NCBI GenBank assembly: GCA_902525735.1
Contig: CABZIF010000006.1
Location: 1-64,000 of the forward strand
Direction: 5' to 3'
DNA length: 64,000 bases
DNA from: an uncultured SAR86 cluster bacterium
GTDB taxonomy: Bacteria > Pseudomonadota > Gammaproteobacteria > Magnimaribacterales > AG-339-G14
Part shown: piece after piece, positions 21,242-30,388 of the stretch
How the letters are laid out: each line of letters opens with the position of its first letter
Numbering within the stretch: the first letter of the stretch is position 1
The notes under the pieces: generated by a model
What the model was told of the DNA's origin: nothing
What the model saw: only the letters and a program-made list of their open reading frames with translations
The model's database searches: none
Program-made: the position numbers and the translations under genes

Positions 21242-22226
21242 TATTCTGGGTGTAGGAGCTGCGTTGGTAGATCGACAATTTTACATTGAAGATAGCCTAT
21301 TAGAGGAGCTTAAATTGAAAAAAGGGTCGATGGATCTTAAAGACCAAGAAACACAAAATCAGATATATGAAAAATTGTTTCATCTATACGGTTCAAGTAA
21401 AGATGCTTGTGGCGGCTCATCTACAAATACTATTTACGCAGCGTCGATTCTTGGCTCTAGTTGCAGTTTTATTGGCAAAGTTGCAAACGATCTTAATGGA
21501 AAATTTTATGTTGATAATTTAATTGGTGCCAATATCAAAAACAAGTGCATGTCATTAGAGCGAGGAGTTTCTGGCAGTTGCTTGGTTATGGTTAGTCCAG
21601 ATGCGGAAAGAACAATGAGTACTTTTTTAGGGATTAGCTCAGAACTGAAAATCAGCGATTTGGATGAAAATATGATTAAAGAAGCAGAAATTGTTTACTT
21701 AGAAGCATATTTAGTTTCTTCAGACAGTAATTTTGAAACAACGACAAAAATTATAGAAATTGCACAAAAAAATAATACAAAAATTGCCATAAGTCTTTCG
21801 GACTCATTCATTGTTACTACCTTTAAAGATAGATTATTAAAATGGATGGAAAATAAAATAGACTTTCTGTTTTGCAATGAAGAAGAAGCAAAAACATTCT
21901 CAAATTCTTCGAACACAGATAGTGCTATCAAAGAATTGAAGAAATTTTCAGAAGTTTCGTTCATAACTTTGGGAAAAGAGGGCGCAGTGGTATTGTCTAA
22001 TGAAAAAAAAATTATGATTGATGGTTTTCCAGCTAAAGCAATTGATACCAATGGTGCAGGCGACATGTTTGCTGGAGGCGTACTTCACAAACTTTCGAAC
22101 GGGCTTGATTTAGAGGTTTCGGCTAAATTTGGTTGTTTTTTAGCATCAAGAGGAGTGGAAAACTTTGGCCCTAGATTATCCGATCAAGATTACATAAATA
22201 ATAAAAATTTATTTGAAAAAACATAA
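21228..22226 (+). CDS. PfkB-family carbohydrate kinase, adenosine kinase-like
   Basis: A 332-residue ribokinase-family protein. It has the N-terminal signature region GGSSTNTIYAASILG, a FIGKVANDLNGKFYVDNL segment, and the C-terminal DTNGAGDMFAGG holding the catalytic Asp and anion hole. The layout matches bacterial proteins annotated as adenosine kinase. It is coupled to thiE by a 14-base overlap, but a role in thiamine metabolism is not shown. Other PfkB sugar kinases remain possible. Confidence 0.8.
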   Translation: MKKINILGVGAALVDRQFYIEDSLLEELKLKKGSMDLKDQETQNQIYEKLFHLYGSSKDACGGSSTNTIYAASILGSSCSFIGKVANDLNGKFYVDNLIGANIKNKCMSLERGVSGSCLVMVSPDAERTMSTFLGISSELKISDLDENMIKEAEIVYLEAYLVSSDSNFETTTKIIEIAQKNNTKIAISLSDSFIVTTFKDRLLKWMENKIDFLFCNEEEAKTFSNSSNTDSAIKELKKFSEVSFITLGKEGAVVLSNEKKIMIDGFPAKAIDTNGAGDMFAGGVLHKLSNGLDLEVSAKFGCFLASRGVENFGPRLSDQDYINNKNLFEKT

Positions 22227-22283
22227 AAAAATAAGTAGCAAGATATCTTTCTATTTGATAAATTGCCATCCCTCTAATTAATT

Positions 22284-22874
22284 ATGGCAGCAGCAAAGAA
22301 AAAAATTACACCAAAAAATACTAAAAGTATTAAAGCTTCTCCGAAGAAAACTTCTGAGAAAAAGAAAGTAGCAGTAAAAAAGAAAGCCCCCTCAAAAAAA
22401 ATTGTAGCTAAAAGAAAATCGGCTACAAAAAAAACAACAATAAATCCATCGGATTATGATTCCTTTGCTAAGTCATTTGTTCCTTATAAAATTTCAAAGA
22501 CTGAGAAATATATGAATAAATCTCAGCAAAAACACTTTATAAACATTTTAAATTCTTGGAAAAATGCTTTAGATAATGAACAAGAAAAAACGGAAAAATT
22601 GATCCAACAAGATCAAAGTAATTTTCCAGATTCTCTTGATAGAGCATCAAAAGAGGAAGAATTTATGCTTGAATTAAGAAAAAGAGAAAGAGAAAGAAAA
22701 CTGATCTCTAAAATAGAACTTTCTTTGAAAGATATTGAAGATGATCTTTATGGTTATTGTGAAACTTGCGGAGTGGAAATTGGAATAAAGCGTTTAGAAG
22801 CAAGGCCAACTGCTACACAATGTATTGATTGCAAAACTGTAGATGAAATAAAAGAAAAACAGCAATTCGGTTAA
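22284..22874 (+). CDS. dksA: RNA polymerase-binding transcription factor DksA with basic N-terminal extension
   Basis: A 196-residue DksA. The coiled-coil tip motif DxxDxA appears as DSLDRA, and the C-terminal four-Cys zinc finger as CETCG and CIDC. DksA with ppGpp controls rRNA and amino-acid promoters by entering the secondary channel of RNA polymerase. The first 55 residues are a Lys/Ala/Ser/Pro-rich, histone H1-like tail not found in the 151-residue E. coli protein. It overlaps folK by one base (TAATG). Confidence 0.93.
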   Translation: MAAAKKKITPKNTKSIKASPKKTSEKKKVAVKKKAPSKKIVAKRKSATKKTTINPSDYDSFAKSFVPYKISKTEKYMNKSQQKHFINILNSWKNALDNEQEKTEKLIQQDQSNFPDSLDRASKEEEFMLELRKRERERKLISKIELSLKDIEDDLYGYCETCGVEIGIKRLEARPTATQCIDCKTVDEIKEKQQFG

Positions 22875-23314
22875 TGTATTCTCATATTGCTTATTTAGTT
22901 TTAGGAACTAATTTAGGTAACAGAAATAAAAATCTTTCTAATGCAAGGTTAGAAATAAACGGACTTCCACAAACTAGAATTTTAAAAAAAAGTAAAATTT
23001 TTAAATCTCCTGCTTATGGTCCCATTAAACAGCCATTTTTTTTTAATCTTGCCTTAGAAGTTGAAACAGAACTTCTGCCCCTAGAATTGCTTGATCATTT
23101 TCAACAGATTGAAAAAAGGCTAAAAAGAGAGAAAGATTCGCATATGAAACCCCGTACGATTGATATAGATATCGTTTTTTTTGATAACGATAAAATAGAA
23201 ACTTCTAGGTTAAAAATACCTCATTATGATTGGCAAAATCGAGATTTTTTTATTAAACCTCTTCGAGAAATAAATTGTCAGGCGGAAGAATTTAAAAACT
23301 TAAAGTTTACCTGA
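22874..23314 (+). CDS. folK: 2-amino-4-hydroxy-6-hydroxymethyldihydropteridine pyrophosphokinase FolK
   Basis: A 146-residue HPPK of folate synthesis, transferring pyrophosphate from ATP to hydroxymethyl-dihydropterin. It has the N-terminal LGTNLGNR, the loop SPAYGPIKQPFFFN and the active-site stretch PRTIDIDIVFFDN with two Mg-binding Asp residues. It is slightly shorter than E. coli FolK (159). It follows dksA with a one-base overlap, an association also seen in Pseudomonas and relatives where pcnB comes next; pcnB is absent here. Confidence 0.92.
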   Translation: MYSHIAYLVLGTNLGNRNKNLSNARLEINGLPQTRILKKSKIFKSPAYGPIKQPFFFNLALEVETELLPLELLDHFQQIEKRLKREKDSHMKPRTIDIDIVFFDNDKIETSRLKIPHYDWQNRDFFIKPLREINCQAEEFKNLKFT

Positions 23315-23337
23315 AACTTTCAAGATAGAATTATTCA

Positions 23338-25266
23338 ATGAAAATATACTCAGTAAGCGAAAAACAAAAGAAAAATTCTGTAATAACTGAAGCAGATTTC
23401 GAGTCAGAATATCTTGAATCAATTAACAATCCAAAAAAGTTTTGGAAAGAAAAAGCAGAAGAGACCTTAGAATGGTTTTCTAATTGGGATGAAGTCATTT
23501 CTTCAAATTTAGAAGAAGGCAAAGTTGAATGGTTCAAAAATGGAAAATTAAATGCTTGTTTTAATTGTGTTGATCGTCACCTTAAAAATTATAGTAATAA
23601 AACTGCCATTATTTGGGAAGGCGATAGTCCTGAAGATAACAAAAAGATATCTTTTGAAGAACTTCATAAAAATGTTTGTAAATTTGCGAATCTTCTAAAA
23701 TCTAGAAAAATTAAAAAAGGGGATCGAGTTTGTATTTATATGCCAATGATTCCTGAGGCTGCTTATGCAATGCTAGCATGTGCAAGAATTGGAGCAATTC
23801 ATTCTGTAGTTTTTGGCGGATTTTCCATTGAGTCATTGAAAGACAGAATTTTGGATTCAAATTGCACATGCGTTATCACAGCAAATGAAGGAATAAGAGG
23901 CGGAAAACTTATTCCGCTTAAGAATAATGTAGATAAAGCCTTGGAAGATTGTCCAGATGTTCATAGTGTAGTAGTTGTTAATAGAACAGAAAATCTTCTT
24001 GTTAAAGACGATAAAGTCGATATTAATTATTACGATGTTATCGACTCTTTCGATACGGAATGTCCATGCGAAAAAATGGATGCTGAAGATCCCTTATTTA
24101 TCCTTTATACCTCAGGATCTACAGGCAAGCCCAAAGGAGTTTTACACACGACAGCAGGATATTTATTAGGCGCTGCTCTGAGTCATAAATATATTTTTAA
24201 TTTAAAAGAAGACAATATTTATTGGTGTACAGCAGATGTAGGCTGGGTAACAGGACATACTTACATTGTTTATGGACCTCTAGCCAATGCTTCCACAACC
24301 TTAATGTTCGAGGGTATACCAACTTATCCTGATACTTCAAGATTTTGGCATGTCATTGATAAACATCAGGTGAATATTTTTTATACTGCTCCCACTGCGA
24401 TAAGAGCACTAATGGCGCATGGCAATGCACCGCTAAATTCTTCTTCCAGAGATTCATTAAAAGTTTTAGGAACGGTAGGAGAGCCTATAAATCCAGAAGC
24501 TTGGGAGTGGTACTATCACGAAGTTGGCAAAAGCAAATGTCCAGTCGTTGATACTTGGTGGCAAACTGAAACTGGCAGCATAATGATTTCTGGTTTAGCA
24601 GGCTTTTCTAGTCAAAAACCTGGTTGCGCAGGCAAACCATTTCTTGGCATTAATCCTGCGCTCATAGACGAACAAGGAAAGGAAGTCGAAGGCGCTGGAA
24701 AAGGTAACTTAGTAATAAAAAGTTCTTGGCCTTCTCAGATAAGAACAGTCTATGGCGATCATAAAAGGTGCGTAGATACTTATTATTCAAATTACAGAGG
24801 TTATTACTTCACGGGCGATGGCGCTGAAAGAGATGCCGATGGTTTTTATAGAATTACTGGAAGAGTTGATGATGTCTTGAATGTTTCTGGTCATAGACTC
24901 GGTACTGCTGAAATAGAAAGTGCGTTAGTCTTGCACGAATCAGTTGCAGAAGCAGCGGTCGTTGGCTTTGAACACGAAATTAAAGGGCAAGGCATTTACT
25001 GTTATGTAAATCTCATGAAAGAAGCAAAACCATCCGATGTAATAACCGGAGAATTAGTAAATCTTATTGTCAAAGAAATTGGACCAATTGCGAAACCTGA
25101 TTCCATACAGTTTTGTTATGATTTACCAAAAACTAGATCAGGAAAAATCATGCGAAGAATTTTAAGAAAGATTGCTGAGAATGAATTAAATAATTTAGGA
25201 GATACTACAACGCTTGCAGACCCTGGCATTGTAGACATATTGATAAAAGAAAGATTAAATAAATAA
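23338..25266 (+). CDS. acs: Acetyl-CoA synthetase Acs
   Basis: A 642-residue AMP-forming ligase making acetyl-CoA from acetate, ATP and CoA. The P-loop-like [11 protein letters not shown], the WWQTETG core, [23 protein letters not shown] and the C-terminal [14 protein letters not shown], whose Lys is the known acetylation site, are all present. Length agrees with E. coli Acs (652). It is immediately followed by msrA. Acs would recover acetate from the environment or released by other reactions. Confidence 0.96.
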   Translation: MKIYSVSEKQKKNSVITEADFESEYLESINNPKKFWKEKAEETLEWFSNWDEVISSNLEEGKVEWFKNGKLNACFNCVDRHLKNYSNKTAIIWEGDSPEDNKKISFEELHKNVCKFANLLKSRKIKKGDRVCIYMPMIPEAAYAMLACARIGAIHSVVFGGFSIESLKDRILDSNCTCVITANEGIRGGKLIPLKNNVDKALEDCPDVHSVVVVNRTENLLVKDDKVDINYYDVIDSFDTECPCEKMDAEDPLFILYTSGSTGKPKGVLHTTAGYLLGAALSHKYIFNLKEDNIYWCTADVGWVTGHTYIVYGPLANASTTLMFEGIPTYPDTSRFWHVIDKHQVNIFYTAPTAIRALMAHGNAPLNSSSRDSLKVLGTVGEPINPEAWEWYYHEVGKSKCPVVDTWWQTETGSIMISGLAGFSSQKPGCAGKPFLGINPALIDEQGKEVEGAGKGNLVIKSSWPSQIRTVYGDHKRCVDTYYSNYRGYYFTGDGAERDADGFYRITGRVDDVLNVSGHRLGTAEIESALVLHESVAEAAVVGFEHEIKGQGIYCYVNLMKEAKPSDVITGELVNLIVKEIGPIAKPDSIQFCYDLPKTRSGKIMRRILRKIAENELNNLGDTTTLADPGIVDILIKERLNK

Positions 25267-25896
25267 ATGTTCAGATTTAAAAGCTTAAAAATGCCTTCAA
25301 AAAATGATTGTCTCCCGGGTAGAAGTCAACGAATTTACAACCCAGAAAATCATTTTGTAACTGGTGCGCCTATGTCAGAGTGCATGTCCAAAGAAAAACC
25401 TAGGATTCTTTTTGGAATGGGTTGTTTCTGGGGTGCTGAAAAAATGTTTTGGGATTTGGATTGCGTCAAAGTTACAGGCGTTGGCTATGCCTCTGGATAT
25501 ACTCAGAATCCTACTTATGAAGAAGTTTGTTCGGGATTAACCGCGCATTCGGAAATTGTTTTTGTGACGTATGAAGATGAATCTAATTTGGAAGATTTAC
25601 TGCAAGTTTTTTGGGAAGGGCATGATCCTACCCAATTCATGCGTCAAGGTGGTGATGTTGGTACTCAATATAGATCTGGTATTTATTTTTTAGAAAAAAC
25701 TCAAGAGGAATTGGCTCTTAAGACAAAAGACATCTACCAAGCCAAGCTTAACGCCAAAGGATTTGGTGAAATTGTTACCGAAATCTTACCTGTCACTGAA
25801 GAATTTTATGCTGAGGATTATCATCAGCAATACCTAGCAAAAAACCCTAATGGTTATTGCGGGCATGGTGGCTGTGGAGTAAATTTTAAAGACTAA
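25267..25896 (+). CDS. msrA: Peptide methionine sulfoxide reductase MsrA
   Basis: A 209-residue reductase of Met-S-sulfoxide in proteins. The catalytic motif is FGMGCFWGAE, with conserved Glu and GYASGYTQNPTYEEVCSG following, and resolving cysteines in the C-terminal GYCGHGGCGVNF. About 45 residues precede the core, as in E. coli MsrA. Its ATG directly follows the acs stop codon, so they are probably co-transcribed. Confidence 0.95.
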   Translation: MFRFKSLKMPSKNDCLPGRSQRIYNPENHFVTGAPMSECMSKEKPRILFGMGCFWGAEKMFWDLDCVKVTGVGYASGYTQNPTYEEVCSGLTAHSEIVFVTYEDESNLEDLLQVFWEGHDPTQFMRQGGDVGTQYRSGIYFLEKTQEELALKTKDIYQAKLNAKGFGEIVTEILPVTEEFYAEDYHQQYLAKNPNGYCGHGGCGVNFKD

Positions 25897-25932
25897 GGAA
25901 TCAATTAATTTACTTCTTGAAATTATATTTTT

Positions 25933-26748
25933 TTAGCCTTTCCAGAAATAATTATCTTGGTCTTTGAGAACTCTATCTTCTTCGATAAGTTTATTAAGAT
26001 GCGCCTCTAGTGAATATTTAGCTATTCCATATAGGTTCTTATCAACATCGTCATAGACAGAATAAATTAGCTCATCAATTGTTGCTTTAGATGCTTCAGT
26101 AATTGAATCGATTACTTTTTTTTCTCGATACATTCGATGACCAACAATCCAATCAACTACTGAATGAGGGTTTTCCAAGACATTACCATGTCCAGGCGCA
26201 ATATATTTTAGATCTATTCCTTTTAGTAATTCTAAAGAATCAATATATTGTTTCATGTTTCCATCTGGAGGAGCTATAACTACAGTTGATCCATCCATAA
26301 TATGATCGCCAGTAAAAATTAACTTTTCTTCTTCAAGCAAAAAACAAAGATGATTGGAAGCATGCCCGGGAGTATGAATAACTTTCAAAGTATATTCTGC
26401 TTCATTAATTTCATCGCCGTGTTTCAATTCTTTTTTTGTTTTGAAAGTAGGATCTTGCATTTCCTTGTGAAGGGGATACATTCCCATAATAGGTGCAGCA
26501 GTCCTTTGGTGAAGTAATTTTGCCCCCGGAGAATGGTCGTTGTGAGTATGAGTAACTAAAATTTGTTTTATATCTTCTCCGCAAATCTTTGCGATATTTT
26601 CTACGTGCTCTGTTGATGCAGGGCCTGGATCAATGACTGTAATTTCTTGGTGGCCAACTAAATATGTATTAGTGCCTCCACCAGTAAATACTCCTCCATT
26701 ATCAGCAGTAATTCTTCTTACTAAAGGTGATATTTCAATAATCTTCAT
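25933..26748 (-). CDS. MBL-fold metallo-hydrolase (LACTB2-like)
   Basis: A 271-residue metallo-beta-lactamase-fold hydrolase. The metal motif is THTHNDHSPGA, followed by the ligands in HTPGHASNHLC, FTGDHIMDG and APGHG. A C-terminal winged-helix-like segment (about 60 residues) is typical of the LACTB2/RNase-like group. The substrate is unknown. It overlaps the Nudix gene by 14 bases, last of a three-gene operon with nitronate monooxygenase and Nudix. Confidence 0.8.
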   Translation of the reverse strand: MKIIEISPLVRRITADNGGVFTGGGTNTYLVGHQEITVIDPGPASTEHVENIAKICGEDIKQILVTHTHNDHSPGAKLLHQRTAAPIMGMYPLHKEMQDPTFKTKKELKHGDEINEAEYTLKVIHTPGHASNHLCFLLEEEKLIFTGDHIMDGSTVVIAPPDGNMKQYIDSLELLKGIDLKYIAPGHGNVLENPHSVVDWIVGHRMYREKKVIDSITEASKATIDELIYSVYDDVDKNLYGIAKYSLEAHLNKLIEEDRVLKDQDNYFWKG

Positions 26749-27604
26749 AACCTTCGTCGCCTGGAAGCAAACCTATCATTTTTCCATCTTTCATAAAAAA
26801 TTTTGGTTCGATTGACGAAACCTCTCTTTGGCACTTAACTTTGTTTTCCAATAAATCATCTGTAGACGAAAATCCTACTATTGCCTCAAGATTTCTTATT
26901 GTCGGCAATATTATTGGAAATTTTCCTTCTTCTCCGCCTTTGATAGCATTTTCTGGAGTTATCCATATGCTTTCTACTCCTTCGCTTCCATCATGTATTG
27001 CTTTTTGATCTGATGGCGCCAAAGCAATAAAAAATCTTGTGCTATATCGTTTCATTTCCATTTTAGGTGTAATCCAATGTGATACATAGGCCAGCCTATC
27101 AACGGCTAATTTTAAATTTAATTGTTTACACAGCTCCAATAAAACTGGCTCACCTCTATTAAGTTTATCTCTATATGAAGCTAATATTTCTATCTCTTCT
27201 TCATCGGAAGCCCCAAATAAATCGCCATTTTCTCTATAAGCAAGTAGCACGCCACATTCTTCAAAGCACTCTCTTATGCATGCTATCCAATAATTTAATC
27301 CACCGCTTTCAACATTGAGAATTTGTGAAGCCATCTCATCAGTTAAACCAGAACAAAAACTATTTATTTCTATTTCTTCATCAACAGGATCAAGTTTTCC
27401 CCCTGGAAAAACCCACGCACCTCCAAAATTTGTTTTTGCATTTCTCTTGATCATAAAAACTTCAATTTCATTTTCAAAAGCCCTTACCAGCAGCACTGTG
27501 GCTGCTGGTTTAGGATCTGAAGGAGGAGCTCCAGGCTCAGCTTTCTGAATGTTTACAGATTCTTGTTTAGACAAGATTTCGGGAAATTCTTGATCTTTTG
27601 CCAT
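26735..27604 (-). CDS. Nudix hydrolase with an interrupted Nudix box (NUDT19/CoA diphosphatase-like)
   Basis: A 289-residue Nudix protein. The first half of the Nudix box is FPGGKLDPVDEE and the second RECFEECGVLLAY, but about 25-30 extra residues lie between them. An insert inside the box is a known feature of the NUDT19 type, which cleaves CoA and acyl-CoA to 4'-phosphopantetheine. That comparison is from memory of the family and the activity is inferred. It begins with a Pro/Ala-rich leader and lies between nitronate monooxygenase and the MBL gene, all closely packed. Confidence 0.75.
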   Translation of the reverse strand: MAKDQEFPEILSKQESVNIQKAEPGAPPSDPKPAATVLLVRAFENEIEVFMIKRNAKTNFGGAWVFPGGKLDPVDEEIEINSFCSGLTDEMASQILNVESGGLNYWIACIRECFEECGVLLAYRENGDLFGASDEEEIEILASYRDKLNRGEPVLLELCKQLNLKLAVDRLAYVSHWITPKMEMKRYSTRFFIALAPSDQKAIHDGSEGVESIWITPENAIKGGEEGKFPIILPTIRNLEAIVGFSSTDDLLENKVKCQREVSSIEPKFFMKDGKMIGLLPGDEGYEDY

Positions 27605-27610
27605 TTAAAA

Positions 27611-28588
27611 CTAGGCAACGAATTTAGAAAGTCTGGCTTTTATTATTTCTTCTGCATCTGAAACAATTCTTTCAACAAGATCAGAACAAGTTGGAATATC
27701 ATGAATCAAGCCCGCAACCATTCCACAACTCCAAGCGCCTGCATCCATGGTGCCTTCCTGCATAATTTTTGGATATACTCCAGCAACTTCATCCATGATA
27801 TCTGTAATTTGTATATCATCTCCAAGAGCTTTTTCTTTCTCTAAAATTTTATCTACTGCTCCATTCGCTAAGACTCTCTCAGTATTCCTTAAAGGTCTCA
27901 TAATTAACTTGGTATCAAGCTCTGACGCAGCTACTAATGCTTCTTTAACATTTTGATGAACAGGAGCTTCTTTAGTAGCAATAAATCTGGTACCCATATT
28001 TATTCCATCTGCTCCCATTGATAAGGCAGCTGCTAATTGTTGTCCATTACCCATGCCTCCTGATGCAACAAAAGGAATAGATAATTCCTCTGCAGCTCTT
28101 GGAAGGAGGATCATGTTTGGAATATCATCTTCTCCTGGGTGCCCACCACACTCGAAACCATCGACACTTACTGCATCACATCCAATTTTTTCTGCCTTTA
28201 ATGAGTGTCTAACAGAGGTACATTTATGAATCACCTTGATTCCTGCACCCTTCAAGTCCGGCATGTAAGCTTCAGGACTTCTTCCAGCAGTTTCAACTAT
28301 CTTTATGCCACCTTCAACAATAGCTTGGATATAACCAGGATAATCTGGCTCCTGAAATCCTGGTAAAAAAGTTAAATTAACTCCAAAAGGTTTATCAGTC
28401 ATTTCATGACATTTTGCTATTTCCTTTGCTAAGTCTTCGGGACTTTTTTGAGTAAGACCAGTTATTATTCCTAGCCCTCCAGCATTTGCAACAGCGGATG
28501 CCATTTCCGCAAAACCTACATAATGCATTCCCCCTTGAATGATTGGGTGTTTAATTCCGAACATTTCTGTGATTTTCGTTTTAATCAT
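27611..28588 (-). CDS. Nitronate monooxygenase-family flavoprotein
   Basis: A 325-residue TIM-barrel FMN protein. The N-terminal MFGIKHPIIQGGMHYVG, the GFECGGHPGEDD loop and the MGADGINMGTRFIAT phosphate-binding motif place it in the nitronate monooxygenase/2-nitropropane dioxygenase family. Family members act on nitronates, and some on enoyl substrates (FabK-like), so the exact reaction is open. First gene of the operon with Nudix and MBL hydrolases, six bases upstream of the Nudix gene. Confidence 0.85.
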   Translation of the reverse strand: MIKTKITEMFGIKHPIIQGGMHYVGFAEMASAVANAGGLGIITGLTQKSPEDLAKEIAKCHEMTDKPFGVNLTFLPGFQEPDYPGYIQAIVEGGIKIVETAGRSPEAYMPDLKGAGIKVIHKCTSVRHSLKAEKIGCDAVSVDGFECGGHPGEDDIPNMILLPRAAEELSIPFVASGGMGNGQQLAAALSMGADGINMGTRFIATKEAPVHQNVKEALVAASELDTKLIMRPLRNTERVLANGAVDKILEKEKALGDDIQITDIMDEVAGVYPKIMQEGTMDAGAWSCGMVAGLIHDIPTCSDLVERIVSDAEEIIKARLSKFVA

Positions 28589-28634
28589 CTTTTATCTCTC
28601 CAAAAAAATTAGTTAGTACATTACTATATCTATA

Positions 28635-29513
28635 ATGACGAGGGTTGCAATAAATGATACAAACAACTTCAAAAAAATAATGAAAGCGCAAAAAATAAAT
28701 TCCTTAACACTTAAAAGGAAACTAATTAGATCTTCCGACGCTCATAAGGGGGAATTTGGACATGTGCTAGTTATAGGAGGAAATATTGGATTTGGGGGAG
28801 CTGGCCTATTGGCTTCCAAAGCTTCAGTTAATTGTGGAGCCGGTTTAGTATCTTTAGCAACCAGATCCAGTCATGTATCTGCCTCGTTGAATTTTTGCCC
28901 TGAAGTTATGGTCAAGCCTGTTGACTCGGGTCAAGCGCTTGAAAAATACTTGAATTCGCCATCGGTAATTTGTTTAGGTCCAGGTCTAGGGCAGGACTTT
29001 TGGTCCGAACAAATGATATATAAATCTTTAGAAGCAGCAAAAAAAAATAATGTGCCCATGCTTATTGATGCAGATGGCCTGAATCTTTTGCCTAAGTTTA
29101 TAAAAAAATTACCTCTCCCAAAAAAAATAGTTCTTACCCCGCATGTTGGGGAAGCCTCAATACTTTTAAATACATCCAAAGAAAAAATAAAAAAAAATAG
29201 AGTACTGAGCGCCAAAAGAATTTCAAAAAAATATTCAGCGGTTGTTGTTTTAAAAGGAGAAAACTCAATTATTTGTTGGAAAGATAATTATTTTATCTGT
29301 GAAAAAGGCAACGCTGGAATGGCTACTGGAGGAATGGGAGATGTCTTAAGCGGAATAATAAGTAGTTTTATTGCCCAAAAAATGACGTTATTAGATGCTG
29401 CGTGTTTAGGTGTCGAATTGCATGCTGAAGCTGCAGATGAATACTCCGAAGTTATTGGAATAAATAGTCTAACCCCAACGGATGTTCTGGATATTGTTAA
29501 AGAACTTATTTAA
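28635..29513 (+). CDS. nnrD: ADP-dependent NAD(P)H-hydrate dehydratase, stand-alone
   Basis: A 292-residue ribokinase-like enzyme repairing hydrated NAD(P)H. Motifs: HKGEFGHVLVIGGNIGFGGAG, DADGLNLLP, LTPHVGEAS and the ADP-site GNAGMATGGMGDVLSGII. In E. coli this domain is fused to an N-terminal NnrE epimerase; that domain is missing here. A TATAAT at 28631-28636 overlaps the first ATG (28635). If it is the promoter, translation starts at the ATG at 28680 instead, 15 codons downstream, which still keeps the whole domain. tsaE follows by eight bases, as in many bacteria. Confidence 0.88.
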   Translation: MTRVAINDTNNFKKIMKAQKINSLTLKRKLIRSSDAHKGEFGHVLVIGGNIGFGGAGLLASKASVNCGAGLVSLATRSSHVSASLNFCPEVMVKPVDSGQALEKYLNSPSVICLGPGLGQDFWSEQMIYKSLEAAKKNNVPMLIDADGLNLLPKFIKKLPLPKKIVLTPHVGEASILLNTSKEKIKKNRVLSAKRISKKYSAVVVLKGENSIICWKDNYFICEKGNAGMATGGMGDVLSGIISSFIAQKMTLLDAACLGVELHAEAADEYSEVIGINSLTPTDVLDIVKELI

Positions 29514-29521
29514 TAATTCTA

Positions 29522-29965
29522 ATGAAGAATAAATTAACGTTAAGCTCTTTAGAAGATACAAAAAAATTAGGTCAAGAATTAGCTAAAGAAATATTAAAAA
29601 GAAAGGGTGAGGCTGCATTTATTGTTTTTCTTGATGGCGACCTTGGAACAGGCAAAACAACTCTAGTTAAAGAAATTATTTTTGCCCTAGGAGTGAAAGA
29701 GAAAGTTAAAAGTCCAACATTTACCATCATTGAGCCTTACGAACTTAATAATGAAAATATCTATCACATTGATCTCTATAGAATAATTGATCCCACTGAA
29801 CTTGAAATTATTGGCCTAAGAGAATATTTAAACGAATCAAATGCAATAATATTTATAGAATGGCCAGAGAAAAGCTACGGATATTTGAAAAAATTTGATT
29901 TGAAAATTTCCTTGAAACATTCATCTGAAAAGGAAAGAAAATGCAGAATTGAACTAAATACCTAG
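29522..29965 (+). CDS. tsaE: tRNA threonylcarbamoyladenosine biosynthesis ATPase TsaE
   Basis: A 147-residue P-loop ATPase that works with TsaB/TsaD in making the t6A modification at tRNA position 37. Walker A is DGDLGTGKTTLVKE, followed by the SPTFTIIEPY switch, HIDLYRI and FIEWPEKSYGYL, all family hallmarks. It follows nnrD as in E. coli (yjeF-yjeE). The 3' end overlaps the convergent MazG-like gene by 12 bases. Confidence 0.94.
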   Translation: MKNKLTLSSLEDTKKLGQELAKEILKRKGEAAFIVFLDGDLGTGKTTLVKEIIFALGVKEKVKSPTFTIIEPYELNNENIYHIDLYRIIDPTELEIIGLREYLNESNAIIFIEWPEKSYGYLKKFDLKISLKHSSEKERKCRIELNT

Positions 29966-30322
29966 AACTTTTTTTAAATCAGGTTTGAAATAAGTATCAG
30001 GCTTCATGATTTTGCCAGCGTCGTTTTTTACAGCTTTTCCGTCAACAAATTTGCTCATGTTTGAGGATCTTACTTCCTCCCAAACTTTATTGAAATCTAT
30101 GCCACAACTAGAACACATGCCCATAATTACCCATACCATATCTGTGAGCCCGTCCGCTACTTCTACCAAATCATTGTTTTCAAAAGCTTGAAGCGTCTCT
30201 TTATATTCTTCCGTTATTAAATTCATATAAAGTTTTTGTTGATCTCCCTGCAACGAAAGTTCTTTATTTATTGGTTGGTCTCCTGCGGTCATAAAATCTT
30301 CGACATCTTTTTGATAGGACAT
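29954..30322 (-). CDS. MazG/PRA-PH-like nucleotide pyrophosphohydrolase
   Basis: A 122-residue all-alpha NTP pyrophosphohydrolase-like protein. The metal-binding pattern is EEYKETLQAF (Glu-Glu-x-x-Glu type), followed by VEVADGLTDMVWVIMG with the second acidic set. The C-terminus (MSKFVDGKAVKNDAGKIMKP) is typical of phosphoribosyl-ATP-pyrophosphohydrolase-like proteins found in phages and bacteria. A true HisE is separate at 57558-57887, so this is probably a house-cleaning NTP or dNTP hydrolase. Single gene, convergent with tsaE. Confidence 0.75.
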   Translation of the reverse strand: MSYQKDVEDFMTAGDQPINKELSLQGDQQKLYMNLITEEYKETLQAFENNDLVEVADGLTDMVWVIMGMCSSCGIDFNKVWEEVRSSNMSKFVDGKAVKNDAGKIMKPDTYFKPDLKKVLGI

Positions 30323-30388
30323 GAATTCTCCTTAACTTGATTACTTTTTTTTAATACTTCTATATTATTTCAGGTAAACAGTTAAAAG

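Noticed and set aside
22290..22440. Possible low-complexity artefact or separate small basic protein before dksA
   Set aside because: The frame runs unbroken into the DksA domain and no internal start with a ribosome site is better supported.
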